From Cryptomeria japonica (Eukaryota > Streptophyta > Pinopsida > Cupressales > Cupressaceae), in assembly GCF_030272615.1 (NCBI RefSeq), contig NC_081411.1, forward strand, positions 161,831,089 to 161,895,088: DNA of 64,000 nucleotides. Reading direction: 5' to 3'. Shown piece after piece: positions 11,456-23,100 of the stretch. Each line of letters begins with the position of its first letter. Positions within the stretch are counted from its first letter, which is position 1. The notes beneath the pieces were generated by a model. The model worked only from the letters and a program-made list of their open reading frames with translations. It searched no databases and was not told the DNA's origin. Both the position numbers and the translations under genes were made by a program.

Positions 11456-12304
11456 TAAGTGCACCAAGATGGTGAACAAAAAGGGGGGTATAAGTGGCAA
11501 CTTTTTTTTTTGAAAATAGGTAAACCTAAACTTCAAAGACATATTTGAAGGTCACAAGCTCAAAACTAGGAGTTGAGAAATGAATAAAAATTGTAGTACT
11601 CTAAATCTAGTTTATAAAATACTAAAGTTTTTTAAAAATGGATAATATTAAGAGTGTCAAACCTCTCTCGCACAAAAAATTGTTCCTGATTTTTTTAGGA
11701 TGATAGGTAAGATTGAGATCTAGAACTTGTGTATTTTTTTTGTAGTTTTCGTTGAGTATTTTTTTTTATGATTTTTTGAAGTGACTGCATCTTGAAAATT
11801 TGGTACTTGTTCATGCACTGGGCATAACTTACATCAAAATAATCAAAAAATGAAAACTTATTGTTTTTAAATTGTATAGAATCTAGTGTAGAACAATAAT
11901 ATGTAATTTATTTTGAATTGGGTCAAGTATGTAAAAATTTATAAAAAAAAATGGTAGACATATGTCTATGAGGACTGTCAAGGCACTAGTAAAGAAAATT
12001 AAAGTTTACTATGCTAATGTTGTCTAAAAATAGAAAAAATTCTATGGTCAAAAAGCTAAGAAGACGTGTGAGATTATGGTGGTAATTTTAGAGATACCCG
12101 TTTGATCATTTGTAAACCTGATGATGATGAAGTCGAGAAATCACGTGGGAAGATGAAAATATGTGTAAAGGGACAAAAATGGAGGAAAAATGGGCTTGCA
12201 AGCCTTAGGGTCATTTTCCAACCCTCTAACCAAGCCAAAAATTGCATGGGTTCTGATGTGCAAGATAACCCGCTCGGGTTTTGAGAAACAAAAATTACCA
12301 TTCA

Positions 12305-12551
12305 TAGTTCTACATAACCCGTATGGGTTATGTAGAACTAAAACCATCATTTTAAGTTTCACAAAACCCGTATAGGTTATGAAAAACCATCATTTTGAGT
12401 TTCAAAAAACTAGTAGAGGTTATAAAAAGCATCGTTTTGAGTTTCACACAATCCATACAGATTATGAAAAACCATCATTTTGAGTTTCACAAAACTAGTA
12501 CGGGTTATGAAAAACATCACTTTGAGTTTCACAAAACCCGTACGGGTTATG
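12305..12551. repeat. Tandem array of palindrome-bearing ~43-bp units
   Basis: The first unit (12,305-12,340) is a 36-bp near-perfect palindrome centred on acccgtatgggt. About five further units of roughly 43 bp follow, each with 'catcattttgagtttcacaa' and then a variant of AACCCGTACGGGTT, itself a perfect 14-bp palindrome in the last unit. No gene; apparent short frames are by-products. Confidence 0.85.
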
Positions 12552-12599
12552 AAGACATCAAAATTTATACTTGTAGACTTAGAATTTACTACACATATG

Positions 12600-12712
12600 T
12601 ATAGATATACATATATAATATGTGTTTATGTATGTATATATGCATATCTATAATTATATATACATATATTTATATAGATACATGTATATATGTTTGCATA
12701 CATGCATGTCTC
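12600..12712. repeat. Alternating TA/TG-rich simple sequence
   Basis: Irregular alternation of ta, tg and ca dinucleotides, bridging the palindromic array and the CT block. Confidence 0.8.
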
Positions 12713-12778
12713 TCTTCTTTTCCACTCTCATCGTCCTTACCCCATCACCGTACCTATCTATTTTGAGCCCTAATTATC

Positions 12779-12870
12779 CTCCTTGAGTTCTATCTCATCT
12801 CTTTCCCCCTCACACTTCTCTCTCTACCGACTCTCTCACCCTCTTCTCCTTCTCATTCTCTCTCTACCTA

Positions 12871-12939
<69 letters not shown>

Positions 12940-13068
12940 GCGCAGCGCGCGCACGCTCATTATCCTATCCTATTATAACACTCTCTCCCTTCTCTCTCTT
13001 TCTCTCCCTTATCTCTCCCTCTCCCCCCTCTCCCTTCCCCTCTCGTTATCTTATCCTATTTTCTCTCT

Positions 13069-13113
<45 letters not shown>

Positions 13114-13431
13114 AATCTCCTCTCTCTCTACCCCTCTCTCTCCCTCCCCCTCTCCTTATCCTATTATTCCTGTCTCTTCTTATCCCCTGTTCTCTATCTT
13201 ACCCCCTCTCCCCATACTCTCTCTCTAACTATCTCTCTCACCCACTCTCCTTATCCTATTCTCTCCCTCTATTCCTACACCCTTCTCTCTCTCTCTCAAT
13301 CCTATTCTTACCCTCTCAATTCTCTTTCTTTCTCTATCTCTCTCACTCTCTTCCTATCCCCTTCTCTATCTATCTCTAACACTCTCTCCCTCCCCCTCTC
13401 CTTATCCTATTCTATCCCTCTCTTCCTACCC

Positions 13432-13489
<58 letters not shown>

Positions 13490-13568
13490 TCTTCCTATCC
13501 CCTTCTCTCTTTGTGTCTAACTCTCTTCCTCCCCTCTCCTTACCCTATTATATCCCTCTTGCTACTCC

Positions 13569-13601
<33 letters not shown>

Positions 13602-14389
13602 GCTATTCTCCCCATCTCCGCCCTATCTCTCTCTTCCTCTCCTTCTCCCTCTCCCTCTCTCTGCCCATCTCATTATCCAATTCTCTCCCTCTCTTCTTAT
13701 CCCCTATTATCTCTCTTACCCCCTCTCCCCTACTCTCTCTCTAACCCCCTCTACTTATCCTATTCTCTCCCTCTCTTTCTATCCCCTTCTCTCTCCCTCT
13801 TCCTCCATCCCCCTCTCTCTCTCTATCTCCTATCTCTTCCTCTCCCTCTCTCTCCTTCCCTCTCCCCTTCTCCATTCCTCCATATCCCATCCCTCTCTCT
13901 TCTTCTCTCCCTCCCTCCCTCCATCCGCCCTCTCTCTCTCTCCCCTCTCATCCTCTGTCTCTCTCACTCTCTCTCCCTCTTTCCTCTTCTCCCTTCCTCC
14001 ATACCCCTTCTCTCTCTCTCTCTCTCTCTAAACCTCTCTCCCTACCCCTCTCCTTATACTATTATATTCCTCTCTTCCTACCCCCTACTCTCTCTCTCTC
14101 TCTCTCTCTCTCTCCTAAACTCCCAATCTCCACCCTGTCTCTCTCTTCCTCTCCTTCTCCCTCTCTCCTAATCTTCTCTCTCTCTTCTTGTCCCCTATTC
14201 TCTCTCTTACCCCCTCTTCCCCTACTCTCTCTATAATCCCCTATACTTATCCCATTCTCTCCCTCTCTTCCTATCTCTTTCTCTCTCCCTCTCTCCCTTT
14301 GCCACTATCCTTTTCCCAATCTCCCTCTCCCCCTCTCCTTTTCCCAATCTCCCTCTCTCTCCCTCCGCCTCTATCCCCCTCTCCTTATC

Positions 14390-14425
<36 letters not shown>

Positions 14426-14455
14426 CCTATCTCCCCTTCTCCCTTCCTCCATACC

Positions 14456-14516
<61 letters not shown>

Positions 14517-14640
14517 TCCCTCTCCCCATCCTTATCCTATTCTATTTCTCTCTCTCTCTCTCTCCCCACTTCTCTCTTAGTATCTAACTCTCCCTCCCTC
14601 CCCCTCTCTTCCTACCCCCTAATCTCTCTCTCTCTCTCCC

Positions 14641-14681
<41 letters not shown>

Positions 14682-14690
14682 CACTTCCTC
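12779..14690. repeat. 1.9-kb polypyrimidine (CT-rich) satellite-like block
   Basis: Nearly all bases on the plus strand are C or T, with several long pure (CT)n runs (12,872-12,936, 13,075-13,110, 13,436-13,485, 14,461-14,512). There is larger-scale order: about 13,540-13,800 recurs at about 14,040-14,300. The only purine-rich spot is a GCGCGC cluster at 12,936-12,957. The long Ser/Leu/Pro frames across it are artefacts of the repeat. Confidence 0.95.
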
Positions 14691-14699
14691 TTTAGTTCC

Positions 14700-14852
14700 T
14701 AGTTCTACATAACCCATACAGATTATGTAGAAATAAGGCCAAAACTTCTAGTTTTGCATAACCGGTATGGGTTATGGGAATAGGCTTGGTGTTACCAAGC
14801 CTAGCATGTTTTTGAATTTCATAGAACACGCACGAGTTATGAAAAATTTCTT
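14700..14852. repeat. Right-hand palindrome repeats
   Basis: 14,700-14,735 matches the 36-bp palindromic unit at 12,305. A second unit with 'ataaccggtatgggttatg' and a third with 'acacgcacgagttatg' follow. These are the same family as the array left of the CT block. Confidence 0.8.
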
Positions 14853-14912
14853 TTTTTTTGCATATGGCCACTTTTCTGTTCACCATCTTGGGGCACTTAC
14901 TCATGTATGAAA

Positions 14913-15643
14913 TGTTAGGATTCCCAGAGATACTGAGAGGGGGGTGAATCAGTATCTTGCCTATTAACATATTTTCTTATCTTACTAAGAAAATTGCATT
15001 ACAAAACAATGTACTAGTAAACCAGAAATAATGCAGTAAATAAGATCAATAACCACAACATAGACAACACATGATAAGACAATATTTTAATGAGGAAACC
15101 CAGTGTGGGAAAAACCTCAGTGGGATTTGTGACCCACAATATTCACTCACTCACCAATAAATGAATATTACTTACAATAGGGGCTTGCACATGCAGGAAG
15201 GCCAACTGCCTAAAGCTCACTACTTAATTACAAAAAGGGAAGTCTCACTAACTTAGAAAATGGATTATGAAAATCTAATATCATGTACTACTTCGGTTCA
15301 GCATCTGCTATGCGAGGTTCAATACTGATTTAAGCTCATACAACTTCCATAAACCTTATTCCAAAATTTGCCTTAATATTCGCATGTTCACATATGTGTA
15401 TTACATTCAATACATAAATGATTCTACAAGATCTCATACTTATATGAGTCCTATTATAATTCGCCTTGTCCACTTAAAAAAAGATTTTACAATTAAATAC
15501 AAAATATAATAAACAAAATCCTGTTGGCTGGGGTGCTGGTAATCATCTTTGTCATTGTCGGTGCCATAGGATTGTAAGGTTGCCATCAATGACAATACCT
15601 TCAATCACCTACAATTTCTTATTGGAGTGTGCTTTCTCCAACA
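14913..15643 (-). mobile_element. Copia-type 3' LTR (Copia-3)
   Basis: On the minus strand it runs TGTTGGAG ... CCTAACA (731 bp). It is preceded by a polypurine stretch (aaagggggatat, complement of 15,644-15,655), which marks it as the 3' LTR of an element lying to the right. Near its end it carries the C-run 'gattcaccccc' context that also appears in the LTRs at 20,063 and 33,165. It is adjacent to the right terminus of the candidate TIR element. Confidence 0.7.
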
Positions 15644-15906
15644 ATATCCCCCTTTGGCATTGATGGCAACACTCATGAGAAAAATTCAAAATTGTATCCA
15701 GAATGTGTTGTCAAAAAATATGTCAAAACTATGTGCTCCAAAACTGTGTGCTCAAAAACTGTGTACTCCAAAACTGTGTGCTCCCCCTGAGCAAATGATC
15801 TCTTTTGCCAATCATTTTCCTTTTTCTCATTCTACTACTCCTCCTTTGGCATCAATGAAAAAGGTTGTCAATTAATGTCAATTGAGTGTAGTTCTTGCCA
15901 GGATCC
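15644..15906 (-). mobile_element. Copia-3 3' untranslated region with 15-bp tandem repeat
   Basis: On the minus strand it contains gatgccaaaggagg- and tgctcagggggagc-type purine motifs, like the DNA between RNase H and the polypurine tract of the plus-strand Copia (24,289-24,420). Four 15-bp units (aaaactgtgtgctcc and variants) stand head to tail at 15,725-15,784. Confidence 0.6.
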
Positions 15907-16248
15907 CTATAACCGGTGGGTTACAATTTGATATATATCTGCTAATACAAAATTCAAGTTGTTAGTGAACCTTTCACTATCCTTCAATGCTGATTGTATC
16001 CTTTGGATGGCACCAGTGAGTATGTGCATTTTCTCTTTCGATGTCTTAAGTCCTAGAAAAAGAGCCTCTGAAATCTCTTTTCTCAAGGAGATGAGGATGT
16101 CTAGTTTCGGACCTAGTCTACACTTGAGTTCCAAAATTAGAAGCATAGAGGTGGTAAGAAGTTCAAGGGTAGAGGAACCTTTGGCAGATGGCACAATGGT
16201 TTGAGAAGTGAAGAGAATAAAAACCAAGAAGGAAGTGGGGAATCTCAA
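15907..16248 (-). CDS. Unrecognised 113-residue open frame, possible extra ORF of Copia-3
   Basis: The frame reads without stops for 113 codons and looks helical: a hydrophobic N-terminus (residues 1-20), then heptad-like Leu/Ile spacing from about residue 40 to 105 with KTSKEKMHILTGAIQRIQSA. It lies where some plant Copia lineages (Sireviruses) carry an extra, coiled-coil-rich ORF between pol and the 3' LTR. That placement is the only argument for a role. It may equally be a chance frame. No family was recognised. Confidence 0.3.
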   Translation of the reverse strand: MRFPTSFLVFILFTSQTIVPSAKGSSTLELLTTSMLLILELKCRLGPKLDILISLRKEISEALFLGLKTSKEKMHILTGAIQRIQSALKDSERFTNNLNFVLADIYQIVTHRL

Positions 16249-16299
16249 AGAGGGACATATAGATGATCCTTTAGAGGGAGAAGTAATTTTAGAGGTAGG

Positions 16300-18285
16300 T
16301 TTGGAAACTCAGCGACATGAAAGACAGCCTTCACCAGTAGGTGTTACCAATGCAATGAAGTTGTATATACCATGAGTAGGTTCCCAAGAAAGGCCTTAAG
16401 TTCATCAAGTTCATACATGGGTGAGAGAAGGACTCAGTTAGTGCAAGAGGAGGATACTCAAAGTGTGACCTCTCCAATCAGTAAAGCAGGGCCAGTGATA
16501 GATGGAGAAAATTTGATGATGCGAAGAACAATGTTAAAGATACCCAAAGCTCAAGAGCCACCATAGAGGAAAAGTATATTTAGGACCACTTGTAAGTCAC
16601 ATGGAAAAATTTGTAAGGTTATTGTGGATTTAGGTTCCATTGAGAATATTGTCTCAGTTGAAATGGTGGATAAGCTCAAATTGAAAAGATTGCCTCTTCT
16701 CACTCCCTATAAGGTATCATGGCTCAACCAGGGTCAATATGTCTTAGTTGATAAACAAGCATGGGTGGAATTTGAAATTAGTGAATACAAAGACAAAATT
16801 CTATGTGAAATATTGCCTATGGATGCTTGTCATCTACTTTTGGGTTGTCCATGGCAATATGATGTGAAAGCCTATCATGATGCAGAAAAGAATAGTTATC
16901 TCATCACCAAGAATGGTAGGAAGTATCAAATGGATCCATTATCTGATCCAAAGGAGGAGAAAAAATTAGTGTCAAGTGTTATGTTGATGAGTGGAAAACA
17001 GTTCATAAAAATGTTAAAAAATGAAGGTAATCAGGGCCATTCTATAGTGCTAAAGCCTAAAGATGAAGCTAAGGCAAATCCAATGAGTGAAGTGCCTCGA
17101 GAAGTGTAAGATTTGTTAAAGCAAATAGGGGAGGTTATAGGAGATGATATACCTAATTATTTGCCTCCAATGAGGGATGTCAATCACCAAATAAACTTGA
17201 TACCAGGGGTAAGTATGCCTAACAAAGATTCTTATAAAATGATACCATGCTAGAATGAGGAGATTGCCAAACTAGTGCAAGAAATCTTAGACAAAGGATT
17301 TATTAAAACGAGTTTGACTCCTTGTGTTGTTCCCACTATTCTAGTGCCTAAAAAAGGAGGAAAATGGAGGATGTGCATGGACTCAAGAGTAATTAATAGG
17401 ATCACCATAAGATACTCATTTCCCATGCCAAGGATAGAGGATCTATTGGACAATCTAGGTGGAGCATGCTACTTCACAAAGGTGGAATTGAAATCTGGCT
17501 ATTATTAGATAAGAATCAAACCTGGTGATGAATGGAAGGCATCATTTAGAACTAATGTAGGCCTATATGAGTGGTTGGTGATTCCTTCTTGCCTCACAAA
17601 TGCACCTAGTACCTTTCAAAGGCTCATGAATGAAGTCTTAGCTAATTTTATTGGCAAGTTAATTATTTTGTATCTTGATGACATTTTGGTCTTCAACAGG
17701 TACAAGGAGGAACACCTTAAGCATGTGGAAATGGTCTTGAAGAATTTGAAGGATGCTCAACTCAAAATAAACTTTGAAAAAAGTGAGTTCTTGAAAACAG
17801 AGTTTGTTTACCTTGGTTTTGTCATTTCAAAAGTGAGAAGGTTTGTAGAACAATATGAAATTTGCCAAAGAGAAAAAGGTTCATCAAGTAATGTAGGTCT
17901 ATACCAACCTATGGTCATACCTCAAAAGCCTTCACAATCTTTAAGCATGGATTTTGTGTTGGGCTTACAAGGAACTCCAAAGGGATTAGACAGTGTGTAT
18001 GTAGTGGTTGATAGGTTCAAAAAGATGGAACATTTAATAACTTACAAAAGCACCAATGATGCCACCTACATTGCAGGACTCTTCTTTAAAGAGAAAGTTA
18101 TAATTCACGGCCTTCCAATTAGCATAGTCTGTGATAGAGATGTAAAATTCTTAAGCCACATTTGGAGAACACTTTAGAGAAAGTTGGGAACAAAATTATC
18201 TTGTTCATCTACCTACCATCCTCAATCAGATGGTCAGACAGAGGTAGTAAACAAATCCTTGGGTAATCTATTAAGATGCACTTGA
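16300..18285 (+). pseudogene. Ty3/gypsy chromovirus gag end-protease-RT-integrase fragment
   Basis: One frame runs from about 16,340 to 18,282 with stops at 16,564, 17,107, 17,251, 17,506 and 18,175. Order: a degraded zinc knuckle near 16,345; aspartic protease (VDLGSIEN at 16,624, where the family has DSGS, then HLLLGCPWQYD); RT from about 17,275 (KWRMCMDSR, catalytic YLDD at 17,671-17,682); then at about 17,830 a jump straight into integrase (CQREKG zinc-finger end, SMDFVLG, SIVCDRDVKF). The RT C-terminus, RNase H and most of the zinc finger are deleted without shifting the frame. The chromodomain end is missing. Extinct. Confidence 0.85.
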
Positions 18286-18294
18286 GTCAATTAA

Positions 18295-18679
18295 CTAGGT
18301 ATCATTACCTGTATGAGTCACCAAAGCCGCAATGAATGCCTCACCATCTTCCTTCTTGGAATAAGAATTAGAATCAATATTATTCTTTTCTTCTTTGCAT
18401 TCCTTACCGATGTGACCTGGTTTACCATAATTCCAGCAAATGACTTTGGAATTTCCAAGAGATTTCGATCTCCCTTTTGATTTGGACTTATCACACTTCT
18501 CATTCTTCTTCCCTTTCTCTTTAGGTCTTGCACAAACAGTTAGGGCTTCCTTCAAACTGTGGGATACCTTCCTTCACATCTCTTCACCAAGTAGAGCACC
18601 GACCACATCTTCAGATTTCAAAACAACACAAGTACTAATGATAGCCATAACAAGAGAATATTGGCATATGTGCAGAGTT
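18295..18679 (-). pseudogene. Copia gag fragment with zinc knuckle
   Basis: On the minus strand the frame includes ALLGEEM, a Lys-rich linker and the knuckle CWNYGKPGHIGKEC. The family pattern CX2CX4HX4C has its second Cys replaced by Tyr. A stop lies near 18,580. It is cut on the right by the plus-strand Copia LTR at 18,680 and on the left by the chromovirus fragment. Strand and type allow it to be the gag of Copia-3 (LTR at 14,913), but this is only inference. Confidence 0.65.
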
Positions 18680-20115
18680 TGATGACATGATAATAATGTA
18701 TGCTGTCATTGATTTCAATATACTGAAGTGTGAACCGGTATGTTGAAGTAAGTAAACTAGCAAGTGAACCGATATGATGAAGCGTGAACCAGTATGTTGA
18801 AGTAAGTAAACTGGCAAGTGAACCAGTATATGAAAATTTTGTATTAGGGTTTCACTTGATATGACTACCAGTTGGTAATCTCAGTTTTAGGGTTTCCGGC
18901 TGATACATTCCAAGTCTGTTCGATTCGATTGACGACATCTTGTGATGAGCTTGCATTGAAATGAAGATTAGACCATGTTTCCATGTCAGACTTGTGCATA
19001 TGAGGAATTTACTTGAGGATCTTGCATAAGAAGATTGATTCTATCTACCTCAAGAATGTGCAAAGTCTTAGTAAATGGTGGAGAGTGCGTGATGGGTTAT
19101 CAGCTTCTAGAAGCAATGAAGAATAGACAATGCAGAACGTCTTGAGATTTGTTCAAGATTGTTTTACCCTATGTAATGTGTTTAAACGGTCAGGATTGGA
19201 ATGACTATATTGTTAACCTAAATGCTTAGGGTTTTAAATTTTGGCCACTGACCTAATTGTTCTCTATAAGGTCGATGATAAGTTTCATTAGAAATTGTTG
19301 GAAAATGAATGCATTTGAGGTGATTCTTGCTAGAATGGAGAAGTCAGTAGAGATCTGTAGAGTGTGATTGCAGATGTAAAGGAACTAAAGTGGATCTGCC
19401 TTGGCATTGAGTGGTGTTATCAGATTAGTGTATTACCTGTTGACTTGTAACCGTTTCAGCAATTGGAAAATCCATTTACCAAGTAGCTTTAACAGGCTCT
19501 TTGTAAATCCTTTAAGAGGGTGACTCAAAATCATTGAGTTCTTCAAATCCTTTTGTGAGGTAACCTTTAATAGGGTTTCAACCTCTAATTGGGTATTTAG
19601 CCATCCCTTAACTTGGTGATCCCTAGGAGGATTGGTTCCTACTAGAACCTGTTGTAAAGTCTTTAACTGGACTAGGCTCCTAATAGAGTGGACTTCATAA
19701 TAGTTCAAGAAAAACTTTTTGGTATTCATCCCCACCATGGTTTTTCCCTGTAGGGTTTCCATGTGAAAAATCAGTATGTTATGTGATGCTTTTTCATGTG
19801 ATGATTTAGTGTTTTCTATTAAGTGGTAAAGCATGTTGATCTAATGATCATTATATTTATGATGTATTACCTGCTTAAGCATATAGTTGAAGTTGAGATG
19901 ACATGTTGGGTTTTGAGAAGTTCTAATTATTACCAGTTTATGTCTTTTACAGTCTTATTGTGTGTTACGGGTATTGTCCTGATTTAGGTTGATGATGTTG
20001 TTTGCCAGTTAGTGCACTCTTTGTAGTTTAAGTTGTTGAAGAAATTTTTGTCTGTACTGATTCACCCCCCCCTCTCAGTACATATTGGGTATTTACTGTT
20101 CATCATTATTCGTCA
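18680..20115 (+). mobile_element. 5' LTR of plus-strand Copia element (Copia-1)
   Basis: Starts TGATGACATG and ends TTCGTCA, two bases before a tRNA-Met primer site. Length about 1,436 bp. It contains a tandem 54-bp repeat near its start and the C-run 'gattcacccccccctctcag' near its end. The 3' LTR is not in the window, so age cannot be judged from LTR divergence. Confidence 0.75.
18724..18832. repeat. 54-bp tandem duplication in the Copia-1 LTR
   Basis: Units start at 18,724 and 18,778 (tgaagtgtgaaccggtatgt / tgaagcgtgaaccagtatgt) and differ at a few positions. Confidence 0.85.
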
Positions 20116-20117
20116 AT

Positions 20118-20129
20118 TGGTATCAGAGC
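20118..20129 (+). other. Primer binding site, tRNA-Met type
   Basis: TGGTATCAGAGC is the standard 12-base complement to the 3' end of plant initiator tRNA-Met used by Copia elements. It sits two bases after the LTR end. Confidence 0.9.
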
Positions 20130-20183
20130 ATCCTCAAGGTCCTCGATGCTATAAGCTTAACAACTTGAGGAAAAGATCCTAAC

Positions 20184-23100
20184 TTGATGATGAAGAGGGA
20201 AGGTCCTAAGTTCAATAGAGATAACTTTGAGATATGGAAGGACATAATGAAAATCTACATTAAAAGCATGGGTGCTCAACGCTGGAACTATGTTGAGAAT
20301 ACTTATGATGTCCCTATCGGTACTCTCACAGATGATCAAAGAAGAGAAATTCAGGAGAATGGGAAAGTCATGGAAGGTCTTAGCAGTAGTCTATCTGATA
20401 TTGAGTTTATAGATGTTCAGGATAAAAAAATTCCCAAAGATGTATGGGATACGATGGAAGCTATCTATGGCGATGATGAGCATGTGACGCAAGCTAACGA
20501 AGAGAGCCATAGAGGGAAATTTGAAGACATGTGGATGGTTGAAGGAGAGACCATTCAACAATATGAGATAAGAGTTAAAACTATTGTTGGAGACATCAAG
20601 AGTGTAGGAGGTACAATGGATGATCCCATCGTTGTTAGCAAAGTTTTGAGATACTTGTTATTAGTCTATGCAATAAGGGTTGCCGCTATTTAGGAGTTGA
20701 GATCTATTGACAAGACAAAGGTATCCCTAGACTCCATCATCACTAAGTTGACCATATATGAGCTAAATAGTTATGATGGCAGTATTCAAAAGACTGAAAC
20801 AACCTTTAGAGCATCTGCTAAACCATCTAGAAAGGGAAAAGATGTCGGTAACAACTATGAACCTAGACAAAGAAGAGATATCGATGATGAGGAGATCCAT
20901 ATGGAGTTTGAAGCTCCTCTTGCAAAGAGACTTCCTAAGGGAACTGGAAAATACAGAGGTAAGCTCCGTTTGAAATGTTTTTCTTGCAATAGGATAGGAC
21001 ACATTGTTGTCAACTATCCTAATAGTGATAATAAGGACAAACCAAAGAATTTTAAAAAGTTCAAAGGAGGAAATAGGAGAAACTGTCTTGTTGTAGTCAT
21101 TGAAGGTGTCACTGATGATGAATCAAAAGATGAAGAAAGCAAAGACACAATGTTTGTAGCCATTAAGGAAGATGTGTCAGACAAGAAGGCTCATGTCTCC
21201 CACTTTGATAATTCTAATGAGTGGATTATTGATAGTGGATGTTCTCACCACATGACTAGTGACTAGAAAAAGTTTTTGTCAGTGGAAGAGTGCGTTGGAT
21301 GTGTAGTCCGATTTGGTAAAGATGCACCATGTATGGTAAAAGGAAAAGGGTCCATCTTTCTAAATGGAAAAAGCAGTGTTGATAATGTGTGTTGGGTAGA
21401 AGGTGTCAAACATAACTTTTTGAGTGTTTCCTAGCTAAATGATAAAGGACTCACTCTGGAATTCAAAGGTGGAGTGTGCAAAATAAAAGGAAAGAGTGGT
21501 GAAGTGATGGCCACCGGTATGCGGACCAGAGGTAACTTATTTCAGTTAAATACAAATATTAGTCAATGTCTAATGGCTAAGTTTGATGATAGTTGGATAT
21601 GGAATAGAAGACTCTGCCATGTAAATTTTGATAATATTGTGAAGGCTAGTAAGATCAAGATAGTTAGAGGATTGCCTATGCTGAACAAAGCGGAGAATCC
21701 TTTGTGCAGAGAATGTCAACTGGGAAAATGTCTTTCTCAACCTTCAAAGATAAATCTTTCACAACTTATAATTTACTTGATCTTGTGAATATTGAATTGT
21801 GTGGTCCTATGAAAACTAGGAGTGTTCCGGGAGATAGGTACTTTATGATTCTCATTGATGATTGCTCAAGAATGATGTGGGTCACATTATTGAAAGACAA
21901 TTCTAAAGCTTTTGGAAAGTTTAAATCCTTCAGAGCACTAGATGAAAAGGAAAGCAGTAAGAGGATCAAAAACCTTGGAACCGACCAAGGAGGTGAGTTC
22001 ACTTCTGGTGAATTCAATAATTACTATGAAGAGAATGTCTTCAAGAGGCAACTATCTACCCCCCGACTCCACAAAAGAATGGCCTAGTAGAAAGGAACAA
22101 CCAGACTATAGTTGAAGTAGCCAGAATGATGTTGATTCAAGAGTAGGTTGCTTACACTTTTTGGAGAGAAGCGGTGAGCACTATAGTCTACACTATGAAC
22201 CACGTACTCATCAAGAAAGGTAAGGATAAAACTCCTTATGAGTATTAGACTGGTAAGACTCTAGTAGTAAGATACTTTAGAGTATTTGGTAGCAAGTGTT
22301 ATATCATGATAAATGAACACCAGATAAAGTTTGATGCAAAATGTGATGAGAGAATGTTCCTAGGGTATTCCACCAAGAGCAAAGCTCTCAAGTGTTTTAA
22401 TAATAGGACTAAGAAAATTGTTGAAAGTATCAATGTTAGAGTTGATGAAACCTCTGAGAAACTTGCGGAAACCAACAGCAAGCGAGCGGTAGATGAACCG
22501 GGTGTAACCTTGTAGGAACCAGTTGCAAAACAACCAAGTACAAGTAACAATGCTCCTACACTAGTAGATGTTGCGGTAGATATAGATGAAGATGAGGATG
22601 AAGAGGAAAAGCAAGAGGAGTCAGCTAAAATCATTCCTAGGTATGTAAAGCTGCATCATGATCCAAATCAAATCATAGGGGATAAGGATGAAGGAATACT
22701 TACAAGAAGAAAAGTGAGAGAGAATTACTGCATGATTTCTAAATTTGAGAGCAAAACATTTAAAGAGGCACACAAAGATGAAGACTGCATTAAGGCTATG
22801 GAAGAAGAACTTGACCAAATAGAAAAGAATGGTACATGGTCTTTGGTACTCAGACCTGAGGACACAAATGTTATTGGCACCAAATGGGTTTTTAGAAATA
22901 AGCTGATTGAAGATGGCACAGTGGCAAGAAACAAAGCAAGATTGGCATGTAAGAGATATGCTCAAGAAGAAGGAGAAGACTATGGAGAAACCTTTTCTCC
23001 ATAACCTAGATTGGAAGGAGTTAAAATGTTACTTGCATATGCATCCTTAAAGGGAATCAAAGTGTATCAGATGGATGTAAAATCTGCATTCTTTAATTGA

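Larger units (their letters stand above)
11456..14899. mobile_element. Candidate TIR-bounded element around the CT block
   Basis: The segment 11,456-11,481 is the reverse complement of 14,874-14,899 with about two mismatches in 26 (core CCAAGATGGTGAAC). A TA dinucleotide borders both ends. Palindrome-bearing repeats lie inside both flanks (12,305-12,551 and 14,700-14,852), like subterminal repeats of non-autonomous DNA transposons. No transposase is seen. The TA borders could be chance and no longer target duplication was found. Confidence 0.4.

Noticed and set aside
12305-12551. CRISPR-like array (regular repeats with spacers)
   Set aside because: The 'spacers' are themselves part of the ~43-bp repeat unit and there are no cas genes. 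The setting is a plant genome; it is a tandem repeat.
12783-14580. Long Ser/Leu/Pro-rich open frames (up to 198 codons)
   Set aside because: They are translations of the CT-rich repeat block, open in several frames because the strand lacks purines needed for stop codons. Not genes.
22299-22634. Minus-strand Ser-rich frame opposite the Copia linker
   Set aside because: It is the shadow of the acidic linker of the plus-strand Copia polyprotein.
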